The notes under the pieces are model-generated. The model was not told where the DNA came from and ran no database searches. It saw only the letters and a list, made by a program, of their open reading frames with translations. Positions 8,676 to 16,911 of a DNA stretch of 48,616 nucleotides are shown here, one piece after another. The stretch is from Gemmatimonadaceae bacterium (lineage in GTDB: Bacteria; Gemmatimonadota; Gemmatimonadetes; Gemmatimonadales; Gemmatimonadaceae). The stretch lies in assembly GCA_025930755.1 (NCBI GenBank), contig JAICOJ010000015.1, forward strand, positions 1 through 48,616, read 5' to 3'. Position 1 is the first letter of the stretch, and each line of letters opens with the position of its first letter. Both the position numbers and the translations under genes were made by a program.

Positions 8676-9470
8676 ATGGCTGAGAACCAGCAGGGCGGCG
8701 AAGGCGGCGGACAGACGTCGCAGCCGCAGCGCGGCGGTGGTGGCGGCGGCGGTACTCGTGGCGGGCCTCGTGGACGCGGCGGGCCCGGTGGTGGCCGTGG
8801 CGGCCGCGGCGGCGGTGGCGGGGGTGGCCGCGGCGGCGGACCTGGGGGTCCGGGTGGCGGCCGCGGCGGACGTGGCGGCGGGGACGGTCGCGGCGGACGG
8901 GACGGTGGTCGTGGTCGCGGTGATGGGCGTGGCGGTCCAGGCGGAGAGCGCGAAGGCAGCGATCTCATCGAGAACGTCATTGCCATCAACCGCGTCGCCA
9001 AGGTCGTGAAAGGTGGCCGGCGGTTCTCCTTCAACGCTCTCGTCGCCGTTGGCAACGGGCAGGGGGAGGTCGGCGTGGCTACCGGCAAGGCCAACGAAGT
9101 GTCCGAGGCCGTTCGCAAGGCGGTCGACGCTGCGCGTCGTCATCGCGTCCGTGTACCTTTGACCGGAGGAACGATTCCTCACGAGGTCGTTGGCCAACAT
9201 GGCGCGGGGCGGGTACTCATGAAGCCAGCGGCACCAGGCGCCGGTGTGATCGCCGGCGGGGCGGTGCGCGCGGTGCTGGAGTGCGCGGGCGTCCAGGACA
9301 TTCTCACGAAGAGCCTGGGCTCGACGAATCCGCACAACATGGTGCGCGCGGCTCTCGATGGACTCAGCCAGCTGACGACGATCGAGCAGATTGCTCGCGA
9401 ACGTGGCGTGGAGATGTCGAGCATCCCGTATCGGTCGCGCGCCAAGGGGAAGGAGGTCGTACATGGCTAG
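8676..9470 (+). CDS. rpsE: 30S ribosomal protein S5 with RGG-rich N-terminal domain
   Basis: 264 residues from ATG 8676 ([11 protein letters not shown]), one base after the rplR stop. Bacterial S5 is usually near 165 residues. The core begins near residue 95 ([23 protein letters not shown]) and is complete, with the G-T-I-P-H-E-V-V-G segment and the C-terminal R-A-K-G-K-E-V-V. Residues about 12-92 are almost only G and R, with a few P and D, in RGG, GRGG and RGGG units. S5 works in the mRNA entry channel and decoding fidelity. The extension is in frame, without a stop, in a gene that overlaps rpmD, so it is most likely translated. Confidence 0.95.
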   Translation: MAENQQGGEGGGQTSQPQRGGGGGGGTRGGPRGRGGPGGGRGGRGGGGGGGRGGGPGGPGGGRGGRGGGDGRGGRDGGRGRGDGRGGPGGEREGSDLIENVIAINRVAKVVKGGRRFSFNALVAVGNGQGEVGVATGKANEVSEAVRKAVDAARRHRVRVPLTGGTIPHEVVGQHGAGRVLMKPAAPGAGVIAGGAVRAVLECAGVQDILTKSLGSTNPHNMVRAALDGLSQLTTIEQIARERGVEMSSIPYRSRAKGKEVVHG

Positions 9471-9717
9471 GACGTTCGTCTGGCACCGCACACGTGGCCC
9501 GAAGAAGACGGAGCCCGTCGGCGCGCCGACCAAGGGTCGCGTGCTCATCGAGCAGGTGCGGAGCGGGATCGGGCATCCGAAGAAGCTGCGCGCCACGCTC
9601 GATGCGCTCGGCCTGCGCCACCATCAGGATGTCGTCGTGAAGCAGGATTCCGCATCGCTTCGCGGCATGATCAAGCACGTGCGCCACCTGGTGAAGGTGA
9701 CGCCGGTGAAGGAGTGA
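9463..9717 (+). CDS. rpmD: 50S ribosomal protein L30
   Basis: 84 residues from ATG 9463, which overlaps the rpsE stop by 8 nt; the upstream in-frame ATG at 9391 is inside rpsE and unlikely. The L30 core is [23 protein letters not shown], followed by [10 protein letters not shown]. About 20 N-terminal residues precede it, so the protein is longer than the common 60-residue form. It lies between rpsE and rplO in canonical order. Confidence 0.93.
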   Translation: MARTFVWHRTRGPKKTEPVGAPTKGRVLIEQVRSGIGHPKKLRATLDALGLRHHQDVVVKQDSASLRGMIKHVRHLVKVTPVKE

Positions 9718-9721
9718 AATC

Positions 9722-10189
9722 GTGAGCAAGCCGAGCAGAGTCGGACTGGACAACCTGAGTCCAGCGCGGGGCTCCCACCGGGACCGCAAGCGCATTGGGC
9801 GGGGCCCGGGCTCCGGAACGGGTAAGACCTCCGGTAAGGGTCACAAGGGCAGCAAGGCGCGCGCAGGGCATGGTGGCCCGGGCGGCGGCAAGCCGCACTT
9901 CGAGGGCGGACAAATGCCGCTCACGCGTCGGCTGCCGAAGCGCGGGTTCACGAACGAGTTCCGCGTCGAGCACCAGGTGGTTACCCTGGAGGCGTTGAAC
10001 CGCTGGCCCGAGGGGACCGAGGTAACGCAGGAAGCGCTTGCCGAGAAGGGCTGGGTCCATCGCCGAAAGGGTCCGGCGAAGGTGCTGGCCAACGGCAAGC
10101 TGACGCGTCCCGTGACCGTGCGTGGCATCAAGATGAGCGCGGCGGCTCGGGAGCAGATTCTCGCGGCGGGAGGCCGCGTCGAGGCGTAA
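9722..10189 (+). CDS. rplO: 50S ribosomal protein L15
   Basis: 155 residues with a GTG start at 9722. L15 is a late-assembly protein with a long glycine-rich N-terminal extension that penetrates the 50S. The motif R-I-G-R-G-P-G-S-G-T-G-K-T-S-G-K-G-H-K-G and the F-E-G-G-Q-M-P-L-T-R-R-L-P-K-R-G-F segment are diagnostic. It lies 4 nt after rpmD and 2 nt before secY. Confidence 0.98.
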   Translation: MSKPSRVGLDNLSPARGSHRDRKRIGRGPGSGTGKTSGKGHKGSKARAGHGGPGGGKPHFEGGQMPLTRRLPKRGFTNEFRVEHQVVTLEALNRWPEGTEVTQEALAEKGWVHRRKGPAKVLANGKLTRPVTVRGIKMSAAAREQILAAGGRVEA

Positions 10190-10191
10190 CC

Positions 10192-11574
10192 ATGGCGCAG
10201 ACCAATCCCGCCGCGGCCGTCGGCAATCTGTTCCGCACGCCGGAGCTGAAGCAGAAGATCCTCTTCACGCTGCTCTGTCTCCTGATCTACCGCGTCGGTG
10301 CGCACGTCACCGCGCCGGGCATCGATGTCGTCGCGCTGCGCGATTTCTTCGCGGCGCAGGGACAGGGCGGGCTGCTCGGCCTCTACGACCTGTTCGTCGG
10401 CGGTGGCCTGTCGCGCGCGACGCTCTTCGCGCTCGGCATCATGCCCTACATCTCGTCGAGCATTCTCTTCCAGCTGGCGGGGGCGGTCATCCCCACCGTG
10501 GAAAAGATGCAGAAGGACGAGGAGGGGCGAAAGAAGATCACGCAGTGGACTCGTTATGGGACGGTCATCATCGCGATGATCCAGGGCTACGGCTTCGCCC
10601 TGTTCACCGAGTCGCTGCAGGGCGCCGTGCGCTTCCCGGGCTTCGCGCATCAGCTTCAGATGACGCTCTTCCTGACGACAGGCGCCATCTTCGTGATGTG
10701 GCTCGGCGAGCAGATCACGGAGCGCGGCATCGGAAACGGCGCGAGCCTGCTGATCTTCTTCTCGATCGTCGAGCGCATCTGGCCCGGCATCTTCCAGACG
10801 TTGAACTTCGTCACGACGGGGGCGCTGGCGCCGCTCAAGCTGGTCGTGCTCATCGTGATGATGGTTCTCGTCGTCGCGGCGACGGTCGCCATCACGGTGG
10901 CCGCGCGTCGGGTGCAGATCCAGATCCCGCAGCGGGCGATGGGACGCGGGCGCATGCGAGAAGCGGCGCGCAACTTCATTCCGCTGCGCATGAACGCCGC
11001 CAACGTGATGCCGATCATCTTCGCGCAGTCGCTCATCGTCGTGCCCGGCACGATCGCGCAATTCAGCGGGAATCCCCGGCTGCAGACGATGGCGGAGTAC
11101 TTCAATCCCGGAACGCCGCTCTACTTCCTGCTGTCGGCGATCCTGATCCTCTTCTTCACGTACTTCTATACGTCGATCATCTTCAACCCGATCGACATCG
11201 CGGAGAACCTGAAGAAGCAGGGCGGGTTCATTCCCGGGGTGAAGCCGGGCGCCAAAACGGCCGAGTACATCGACCACGTCGTCAGTCGCATTACGCTCCC
11301 GGGCGCGGTCTTCCTGACGCTCGTGGCGCTGCTGCCCATCTGGATCGCGGGGCTGTTCAATGTGCCGTTCCAGTTCGGGGGAACCTCGCTGCTGATCGTG
11401 GTGGGCGTGGGCCTCGACACGGTGCAGAAGTTCCAGGAGGCGCTGCTTCTGCGGAAGTACGACAGCTTCATGAAGAAGGGTGGACGGGTGCGGTTCCGTG
11501 GCCGTGGCGCGCCGGCGATGAGCTTCATCGGTGGGTTGGTGATCGCCGGCGTCGCGGGCTCCCTGTTTGTCTGA
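10192..11574 (+). CDS. secY: Protein translocase subunit SecY
   Basis: 460 residues, inner membrane. SecY forms the protein-conducting channel with SecE and SecG. The N-terminal L-I-Y-R-V-G-A-H-V-T-A-P-G-I-D helix, the plug region G-G-G-L-S-R-A-T-L-F-A-L-G-I-M-P-Y-I-S-S-S-I, the E-Q-I-T-E-R-G-I-G-N-G motif and the cytosolic loop I-P-Q-R-A-M-G-R-G-R are visible, with about ten hydrophobic segments. It is 2 nt after rplO and is followed by an 85-nt gap holding a strong inverted repeat before adk. Confidence 0.98.
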   Translation: MAQTNPAAAVGNLFRTPELKQKILFTLLCLLIYRVGAHVTAPGIDVVALRDFFAAQGQGGLLGLYDLFVGGGLSRATLFALGIMPYISSSILFQLAGAVIPTVEKMQKDEEGRKKITQWTRYGTVIIAMIQGYGFALFTESLQGAVRFPGFAHQLQMTLFLTTGAIFVMWLGEQITERGIGNGASLLIFFSIVERIWPGIFQTLNFVTTGALAPLKLVVLIVMMVLVVAATVAITVAARRVQIQIPQRAMGRGRMREAARNFIPLRMNAANVMPIIFAQSLIVVPGTIAQFSGNPRLQTMAEYFNPGTPLYFLLSAILILFFTYFYTSIIFNPIDIAENLKKQGGFIPGVKPGAKTAEYIDHVVSRITLPGAVFLTLVALLPIWIAGLFNVPFQFGGTSLLIVVGVGLDTVQKFQEALLLRKYDSFMKKGGRVRFRGRGAPAMSFIGGLVIAGVAGSLFV

Positions 11575-11594
11575 TAGTCGCGTGACCTTGAAGG

Positions 11595-11658
11595 AGAACG
11601 AGGAACGAGGAATGAGGAATGCGCGCCAATTCCTCGTTCCTCGTTCCTCGTTCGTTCC
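11595..11658. repeat. Inverted repeat, word GAACGAG, between secY and adk
   Basis: Left arm 11596-11620 (three GAAYGAG words plus GAAT) pairs with right arm 11629-11653 over 25 positions with a single C/T difference, leaving an 8-nt loop. A further GTTCC follows, and the adk ATG is at 11659, so the hairpin covers the position where a ribosome binding site would be. No Shine-Dalgarno is visible for adk. It is the tightest and longest element of this word family in the window. Confidence 0.92.
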
Positions 11659-12294
11659 ATGATCATCGTCCTCCTGGGACCGCCGGGCGCCGGCAAGGGC
11701 ACCCAGGCCGAGCCGGTTGCGCAGCGCCTCGGGATTCCAAAGATTGCAACCGGGGACGTGCTGCGCGCTGCCGTCCGGGAAGGCACCCCGATGGGGAAGG
11801 CCGCGCAGGGCTACATGGATCGGGGTGAGCTCGTTCCCGATGCCGTCATTCTTGGCATCATGAAGGAAACGTTCACGCGCCCGGAGATGGCGCGCGGCGT
11901 CATTCTCGATGGTGTCGTGCGCACAGTTCCTCAGGCGGAGGGGCTGGAGCGCGTGCTCGGCGAGTTGGGCCGCCAGGTTGATGCAGTCCTCCTGTTCGAG
12001 GTACCAGACGACGAGCTCGTTCGCCGGCTCTCGGGCCGCACGATCTGCGATCGTTGCCAGACGCCCTTCACGGGGCGCGAGCCGGGCACGCCATGCCCCA
12101 AGTGTGGCGGCACACTCGTGAGGCGGAAAGACGACGATCCGGACGCCGTACGCCGTCGCCTCCGTGTCTATCGTGACCAGACCGCTCCCGTCATCGACTG
12201 GTACCGTACGAACGGAACGCCACTCCTGGCCGTGGACGCCGTCGGCTCGCCGGCAGACGTCACCGAGCGGGTCGTACGCGCGCTCCCGAAATGA
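11659..12294 (+). CDS. adk: Adenylate kinase, zinc-LID type
   Basis: 211 residues; catalyses ATP + AMP to 2 ADP in the cytoplasm. The P-loop GPPGAGKGTQ is at residues 7-16. The LID carries two CxxC pairs (C-D-R-C and C-P-K-C, about residues 131-155) that bind zinc in long-form adenylate kinases. The usual L-D-G-F-P-R-T motif is here L-D-G-V-V-R-T: the catalytic arginine is kept but the Phe-Pro pair is lost. It overlaps map by 4 nt. Placement between secY and map is common. Confidence 0.96.
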   Translation: MIIVLLGPPGAGKGTQAEPVAQRLGIPKIATGDVLRAAVREGTPMGKAAQGYMDRGELVPDAVILGIMKETFTRPEMARGVILDGVVRTVPQAEGLERVLGELGRQVDAVLLFEVPDDELVRRLSGRTICDRCQTPFTGREPGTPCPKCGGTLVRRKDDDPDAVRRRLRVYRDQTAPVIDWYRTNGTPLLAVDAVGSPADVTERVVRALPK

Positions 12295-13046
12295 TTCAGT
12301 TGAAATCGCCGCGAGAGATCGACGTCATGGCCGAGGGTGGGCGCATTCTCGCGGAGACCGTCGCGATGCTCGCCGAGGCGGTCAAGCCGGGAATGACGAC
12401 GGCCGATCTCGATCGTCTCGCCGAGGACTTCATTCGCTCGCACGAGGGGGCAGTGCCGGCGTTCAAGGGACTCTACGATTTCCCGGCGAGCGTCTGCACG
12501 TCCATCAACGACGAGATCGTGCATGGCATTCCGTCGCGGACGCGGCAGCTCGTTGAAGGGGACCTCGTGTCGATCGACGTCGGCGTACGGTACAAGGGGT
12601 ATTACACCGATTCTGCGACGACCGTCGCCGTCGGCGAGGTGGACGAGACCTCGCAGCGGCTGCTCGACGTCACGCAGCGGGCACTCGAGGCGGGGATTGC
12701 GGCGGCACAGCTCGGGAACCACATCGGCGACATTGGCGCCGCGGTACAGGGCGTGGTCGAGGAGGCGGGCTTCAGTGTCGTGCGCGACCTCGTCGGGCAC
12801 GGGATCGGCGTGGCGTTTCACGAGGAGCCGCAGGTTCCCAACTACGGCAAGCCGAAGCGCCGGGAGCGTTTGACCGTGGGGCTGACGATCGCCATTGAGC
12901 CGATGGTGAACGCGGGCTCCGCGAAGACGCGCACGATGCCGGACCGCTGGACGATCAAGACGATCGACGGCTCCCGATCGGCGCATTTCGAGCACACGGT
13001 GGCGATCACCGAGCACGGCCCGCGCGTGCTGACGCGGCGAGCCTAG
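12291..13046 (+). CDS. map: Methionine aminopeptidase, type I
   Basis: 251 residues; removes the N-terminal methionine from new proteins. The metal ligands of the pita-bread fold are visible in D-V-G-V-R-Y, Y-T-D-S-A-T-T, G-H-G-I-G-V-A-F-H-E-E-P, E-P-M-V and F-E-H-T-V-A-I-T-E. The substrate-pocket histidine lies in N-D-E-I-V-H-G-I-P. It overlaps adk by 4 nt (ATGA) and precedes infA by 21 nt. No N-terminal SH3-binding extension is present. Confidence 0.97.
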   Translation: MIQLKSPREIDVMAEGGRILAETVAMLAEAVKPGMTTADLDRLAEDFIRSHEGAVPAFKGLYDFPASVCTSINDEIVHGIPSRTRQLVEGDLVSIDVGVRYKGYYTDSATTVAVGEVDETSQRLLDVTQRALEAGIAAAQLGNHIGDIGAAVQGVVEEAGFSVVRDLVGHGIGVAFHEEPQVPNYGKPKRRERLTVGLTIAIEPMVNAGSAKTRTMPDRWTIKTIDGSRSAHFEHTVAITEHGPRVLTRRA

Positions 13047-13067
13047 CTCAGTCAGAGGAGACTGCGT

Positions 13068-13286
13068 TTGGCCAAAGATGGGGTCATTCAGGTCACGGGC
13101 ACGATCATCGAGCCGCTTCCGAACGCGATGTTCCGGGTGGAGCTGGAGAACGGGCACGAGGTGCTCGCCTACATCTCGGGGAAGATACGCACGAACTTCA
13201 TCAAGATCCTGCCGGGCGACAAAGTGGCCGTGGAGCTGAGTCCCTACGATTTGTCGCGAGGGCGGATTACGTATCGGTACAAGTAG
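13068..13286 (+). CDS. infA: Translation initiation factor IF-1
   Basis: 72 residues, normal length, OB fold. The start codon is TTG at 13068 preceded by AGAGGAG (13054-13060), a good ribosome binding site. The sequence matches IF-1 throughout ([39 protein letters not shown]). It is the last gene of the ribosomal cluster: rpmJ and the alpha-operon genes that normally follow are absent. Confidence 0.97.
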   Translation: MAKDGVIQVTGTIIEPLPNAMFRVELENGHEVLAYISGKIRTNFIKILPGDKVAVELSPYDLSRGRITYRYK

Positions 13287-13290
13287 GACA

Positions 13291-13368
13291 CGAACGAGGA
13301 ACGAGGCAGTGCGTGGACGGCTCGTGCGTCGAGAGCCTCCCGGCCGCTTCCTCGTTCCTCGTTCGTTC
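13291..13368. repeat. Inverted repeat, word GAACGAG, between infA and ftcD
   Basis: CGAACGAGGAACGAGG (13291-13306) is perfectly complementary to 13350-13365, with a 43-nt GC-rich spacer. It lies between the convergent ends of infA and ftcD, a position suited to bidirectional termination or 3'-end protection. Same word as the elements at 7211 and 11595. Confidence 0.9.
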
Positions 13369-14910
13369 TCAGCCTTTCGTAATCTCCCGCTCCACCAGCT
13401 CCACGACGCTGGCGGCTCGCTGCGACGTGTGGGACGCGAGTCGCTGCGCCTCCGCGGCCAGCGCGGCGCCGACTGAGCGATCGGGGAGCGCGGCGACGTT
13501 GATGCGGACGTTGTAGGCTGCGCCGCGGCAGGCAGCATCAGCGAGCAGAGCGGCGACCCCCGCATCGGAGACGGCGTTCGTGTTGCCGCGCGCCGCCACG
13601 GCCGCAGCGATCTCGGTGACGTCGCCGCACAGCCGCGACGTTTCCAGCGGGACTTCGGCGGCCCCGAGGAGCGCCTTCTCGATCGCCCGCTGCCGTGAGG
13701 CGGCAGCGGCGGCTGGCTCCTTCGGCATCTTGTAGGCCTCCGACACCGCCCCGTACGCCCGGGCGTCCGCCTCCACCAGCGCGGCGAGCCGGGAGCCTAA
13801 CGATGCGGCACGCGCGCCGAGCTCGCGCATCTCCGCCTCGACCGCAGCGTATTTCTTTCTTCCCACGGTGAGTCCCGCGACCATCTGTCCGAGCGCGGCG
13901 GCGAGCGCCCCGACGTGCGCGACGACGGAGCCGCCTCCGGGGGTGGGACTCGAGGACGCGACGGAGGCGACGAAGCCTGACAGGCGGTCTCCTCCTTCGG
14001 TCCAGTGCGACGTGGCCGCGCGCACCTTTCGCTCGAGCACCTGATCGACCGTGAATCGGTCGAGCTGGAGGTGGCGGACCGCGGCGTCGAACAGCGCGCG
14101 CTCCGGCACCAGGCCAACGATCTCGCTCCAGGTGGGGGCCACCCCATGGGCCGTGGCCTCCATTTTCACCGCGTCGAATGCCCGGTGCATCGGCGTCTGA
14201 TCGATGTCGACGAGATTCATCGAGACCTGCGCCTGCCCATCCACCTCGAGCCCGAGCCCCTTCACGTACTTGAGTCCGCCTGACGAGCCGCGCACCGCCT
14301 TCGCGACCTTCTTCGCCACGGCGAGATGCTCCTTGCCGCCCAGATACACGTTGTACGCGACGAGAAAGGGGCGCGCGCCGATTGCCACGGCGCCGGCGGT
14401 CGGGTGCACGCGGGCGGGCCCGAAGTCGGGGGCCCGCGCCGGATCGTCGGGGATCGAGTCGCGCAGTCCCTCGAACTCACCGCGGCGAACGTCGGCGAGG
14501 TTCTCGCGCTCCGGGCGCGTCGCGGCGCGCTCGTACAGATAGACCGGGATGTCGAGCTCACGGCCGACGCGCTCGCCCAGCGCTCGAGCGAGCGCGATGC
14601 ACTCCTCCATGGTCGTCCCCTCGAGCGGCACGAACGGAACGACATCGGCGGCGCCCATCCGCGGGTGCTCGCCCGAGTGTCTGGTGAGGTCGATGAGATC
14701 GCGGGCCTTCGCGATCCCCGCGAACGCGGCCTCGACGGCCGTCTCTGCCGAGGCCACGAACGTGATTACGGTGCGGTTGTGCGAGGTGTCGGACGACACG
14801 TCGAGCACCGCCGTCCGCTCGATCGCAGCCATCGCCTCGCGGATCGCGGCGATCACCTGCGGGCGGCGGCCTTCACTGAAATTGGGGACGCATTCCACGA
14901 GTCGGGTCAT
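13369..14910 (-). CDS. ftcD: Bifunctional glutamate formimidoyltransferase / formimidoyl-THF cyclodeaminase
   Basis: 513 residues. It transfers the formimino group of N-formimino-glutamate (from histidine breakdown) to tetrahydrofolate, then releases ammonia to give methenyl-THF. The N-terminal transferase domain (about residues 1-300) has V-E-C-V-P-N-F-S-E-G and S-G-E-H-P-R-M-G-A-A-D-V-V-P-F with the catalytic histidine. The cyclodeaminase domain (about 310-513) shows S-S-S-P-T-P-G-G-G-S-V-V-A-H-V-G. The architecture matches the fused enzyme of animals and many bacteria. No hut genes are near. It is transcribed towards infA. Confidence 0.95.
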   Translation of the reverse strand: MTRLVECVPNFSEGRRPQVIAAIREAMAAIERTAVLDVSSDTSHNRTVITFVASAETAVEAAFAGIAKARDLIDLTRHSGEHPRMGAADVVPFVPLEGTTMEECIALARALGERVGRELDIPVYLYERAATRPERENLADVRRGEFEGLRDSIPDDPARAPDFGPARVHPTAGAVAIGARPFLVAYNVYLGGKEHLAVAKKVAKAVRGSSGGLKYVKGLGLEVDGQAQVSMNLVDIDQTPMHRAFDAVKMEATAHGVAPTWSEIVGLVPERALFDAAVRHLQLDRFTVDQVLERKVRAATSHWTEGGDRLSGFVASVASSSPTPGGGSVVAHVGALAAALGQMVAGLTVGRKKYAAVEAEMRELGARAASLGSRLAALVEADARAYGAVSEAYKMPKEPAAAAASRQRAIEKALLGAAEVPLETSRLCGDVTEIAAAVAARGNTNAVSDAGVAALLADAACRGAAYNVRINVAALPDRSVGAALAAEAQRLASHTSQRAASVVELVEREITKG

Positions 14911-14922
14911 GATTCTCCAAAC

Positions 14923-14994
14923 GTCGTCGAGGTCGGCGAGGGTGTCGAAGCAAACGAGGCGACCGCACCTCGATCCCCTCGACGACCTCGATCG
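14923..14994. repeat. Possible inverted repeat, word TCGAGG, upstream of ftcD
   Basis: GTCGTCGAGG (14923-14932) is the exact complement of CCTCGACGAC (14977-14986), with further TCGAGG-like words on the left and TCGATC/CCTCG words on the right. It occupies the 99-nt gap between ftcD and the inositol-monophosphatase-family gene. Arms are shorter and less regular than in the other elements, and the GC-rich context makes chance more likely. Confidence 0.5.
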
Positions 14995-15009
14995 CCATCA
15001 TCAGCCCCG

Positions 15010-15831
15010 CTACACATCGCGCAGGACCTTCAACAGCCACTCGTGCATCCACGGATTCCCGGCGAGGGCGCCGGATCGGGAGAGGGGAAGGCCCGCGCCG
15101 GTGAGATCCGTGATCACACCGCCGGCCTCCCGGATCAGTAGCGCCCCGGCCGCGACATCCCACGGCTCGAGGCTGTGTTCCCAGAACGCGTCGAAGCGGC
15201 CGGTGGCGACGGCACAGAGGTCGAGCGCGGCGGCGCCGGCACGGCGGATGCCCGCCGTCGACTGCATGATCACGGGAAGCTCGCGGACATATCGATCGAT
15301 CTGCTCCGGATACTTGAACGGAAATCCGGTCCCGATGAGCGCGCGCGCAGGCTCGCGCACATCGCTCACGTGAATCGGGCGGCCGTCGAGCGTCGCACCC
15401 TGGCCGACGACGGCGACCCAGCTCGAGTGAGTCGGCACGTTCACCACCGTACCGACGACCGTGTCGCGATCGACGAGCACGGCCACCGAGACGGCGTACT
15501 CGGGATAGTCGTGGAGGAAGTTCGTCGTACCATCGAGCGGATCGACCAGGAACGTGATCCCGGAGCCGGCGGCATCACCTGGCGTGAGCTCCTCGCCGAT
15601 CACCCGCGCGTCAGGGAGCGCGCGCGCGACAATCTCTTGAATGCGCTCCTCAGCGGCGGTGTCCACGATGCTGACGTAGTCCGAGCGCCCCTTGGGCTGC
15701 CACTCGACGGTTGCTCCCGCGCCACGATGCGACCGCACGATGCTCGCAGCACCGTGGGCCGCGGCGACGGCGACATCACGCAACATCTCGAGGTCGCGCG
15801 CCGTCGCTTGCAGCGCATTAGGGGCACTCAT
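15010..15831 (-). CDS. Inositol monophosphatase family protein
   Basis: 273 residues, Mg-dependent, lithium-sensitive phosphatase fold. The metal-binding signature D-P-L-D-G-T-T-N-F (about residues 97-105), the G-E-E-L-T-P-G-D motif and the C-terminal E-P-W-D-V-A-A-G-A are complete. Substrates in this family include inositol phosphate, histidinol phosphate and 3'-phosphoadenosine phosphate; the sequence does not decide between them. The first ATG is only 11 nt from the trpS ATG on the other strand; a second start at codon 16 (15786) would leave room for a promoter and the N-terminal helix still begins normally there. Confidence 0.9.
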   Translation of the reverse strand: MSAPNALQATARDLEMLRDVAVAAAHGAASIVRSHRGAGATVEWQPKGRSDYVSIVDTAAEERIQEIVARALPDARVIGEELTPGDAAGSGITFLVDPLDGTTNFLHDYPEYAVSVAVLVDRDTVVGTVVNVPTHSSWVAVVGQGATLDGRPIHVSDVREPARALIGTGFPFKYPEQIDRYVRELPVIMQSTAGIRRAGAAALDLCAVATGRFDAFWEHSLEPWDVAAGALLIREAGGVITDLTGAGLPLSRSGALAGNPWMHEWLLKVLRDV

Positions 15832-15842
15832 AGCTTGCCGTG

Positions 15843-16823
15843 ATGCCTCGGATCTTCAGCGGAATTCAACCATCGGGCGAGTTGCACGTTGGCAACTACC
15901 TCGGAGCGGTCAAGAACTGGGTCGAGCTCCAGCATAGCTACGACTGCATCTTCTGCATCGTCGACTACCACGCGATCATCGGCGCCTATGAGCCGGACGA
16001 CCTCAGGCGACGAACCGCGGACATGGCGGTGTCGCTGCTCGCGGCCGGCCTCGATCCGGACAAATGTACCGTGTTCGTCCAGTCCCATGTCCCGGAGCAC
16101 ACGGAGCTCGCGTGGATTCTCAATACCATCACCCCCATCGGTGAGCTGGAGCGGCAAACGCAATTCAAGGACAAGGCCCAACGTCAGGAAAGCGTCGTCG
16201 CCGGCCTGTTGAATTACCCGGTGCTTCAGGCCGCCGACATCCTGCTCTACCGCGCCGACGGTGTGCCAGTGGGCGAGGATCAGGTACAGCATCTCGAGCT
16301 TTCGCGCGAGATCGCGCGCAAATGGAACGCGCGGTTCGCCAGGGGCGAGGATTTCTTCCCCGAGCCGAAGCCGCTGCTGACCGCAACCCGGCGTGTCATG
16401 GGGCTCGATGGTCAGGCAAAGATGTCCAAGTCGATGGGAAACACCGTGGGGCTTCTCGAGCCGTTCGACGCGGTGTGGGAGAAGCTGCGCCCCGCGGTCA
16501 CCGATCCGAAGCGAGTGAGACGGACGGACCCGGGAACGCCCGAGGTGTGCAACATCTACCACCTGCACAAGGCGTTCAATCCGCCGGAGACGGTGGAGCA
16601 CGTCGCGACGATGTGCTCGACGGCCGGCTGGGGCTGCATCGACTGCAAGAAAGTGCTGCTGGAGGGAATGAAGCGCGAGCTCGGGCCGATCCATGAGCGC
16701 GCGCGTGAGCTCAGCGCGCATCCGGATCGTGTTCGTGACGCGCTGGCCACGGGCGCCGACCGTTGTCGCGCGCTCGCCCGCGAGACGATGGGTTACGTGC
16801 GGGAGAGGATGGGGCTGGTGTAG
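15843..16823 (+). CDS. trpS: Tryptophanyl-tRNA synthetase
   Basis: 326 residues; class Ic synthetase charging tRNA-Trp. The HIGH-like motif appears as P-S-G-E-L-H-V-G-N-Y and the KMSKS motif is exact (A-K-M-S-K-S-M-G-N, near residue 195). The start MPRIFSGIQPSG at 15843 is the family start; a GTG lies one codon upstream. Length is normal. It is divergent from the inositol-monophosphatase-family gene with almost no intergenic space. Confidence 0.97.
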   Translation: MPRIFSGIQPSGELHVGNYLGAVKNWVELQHSYDCIFCIVDYHAIIGAYEPDDLRRRTADMAVSLLAAGLDPDKCTVFVQSHVPEHTELAWILNTITPIGELERQTQFKDKAQRQESVVAGLLNYPVLQAADILLYRADGVPVGEDQVQHLELSREIARKWNARFARGEDFFPEPKPLLTATRRVMGLDGQAKMSKSMGNTVGLLEPFDAVWEKLRPAVTDPKRVRRTDPGTPEVCNIYHLHKAFNPPETVEHVATMCSTAGWGCIDCKKVLLEGMKRELGPIHERARELSAHPDRVRDALATGADRCRALARETMGYVRERMGLV

Positions 16824-16825
16824 GC

Positions 16826-16857
16826 GATTGCGGAATACGGATTGCGGATTGCGAACG
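16826..16857. repeat. Possible half-element, word GATTGCGGA
   Basis: After the trpS stop the words GATTGCGGAA, TACGGATTGCGGA and TTGCGAACG follow each other, giving three imperfect copies of GATTGCGGA. No complementary arm is seen in the 55 nt before the next gene. It looks like one arm of a word-built hairpin whose partner is missing. Confidence 0.45.
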
Positions 16858-16911
16858 ACGAGGGATGGACTCACGTTCCACTCGCGTTCTGCACCCTGTC
16901 GAGGTTTCCAA

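Noticed and set aside
8267-9118. Proline-rich minus-strand protein opposite rpsE
   Set aside because: The P/R-rich sequence is simply the antisense of the Gly-rich S5 extension.
9841-11277. A 478-codon open frame on the minus strand opposite rplO and secY
   Set aside because: The opposing genes are certain, and the antisense product is rich in R, D, E and H with no recognisable domain.
13313-13516. A 67-codon plus-strand frame after infA
   Set aside because: It runs across the inverted repeat and antisense to the end of ftcD; serine/alanine-rich without motif.
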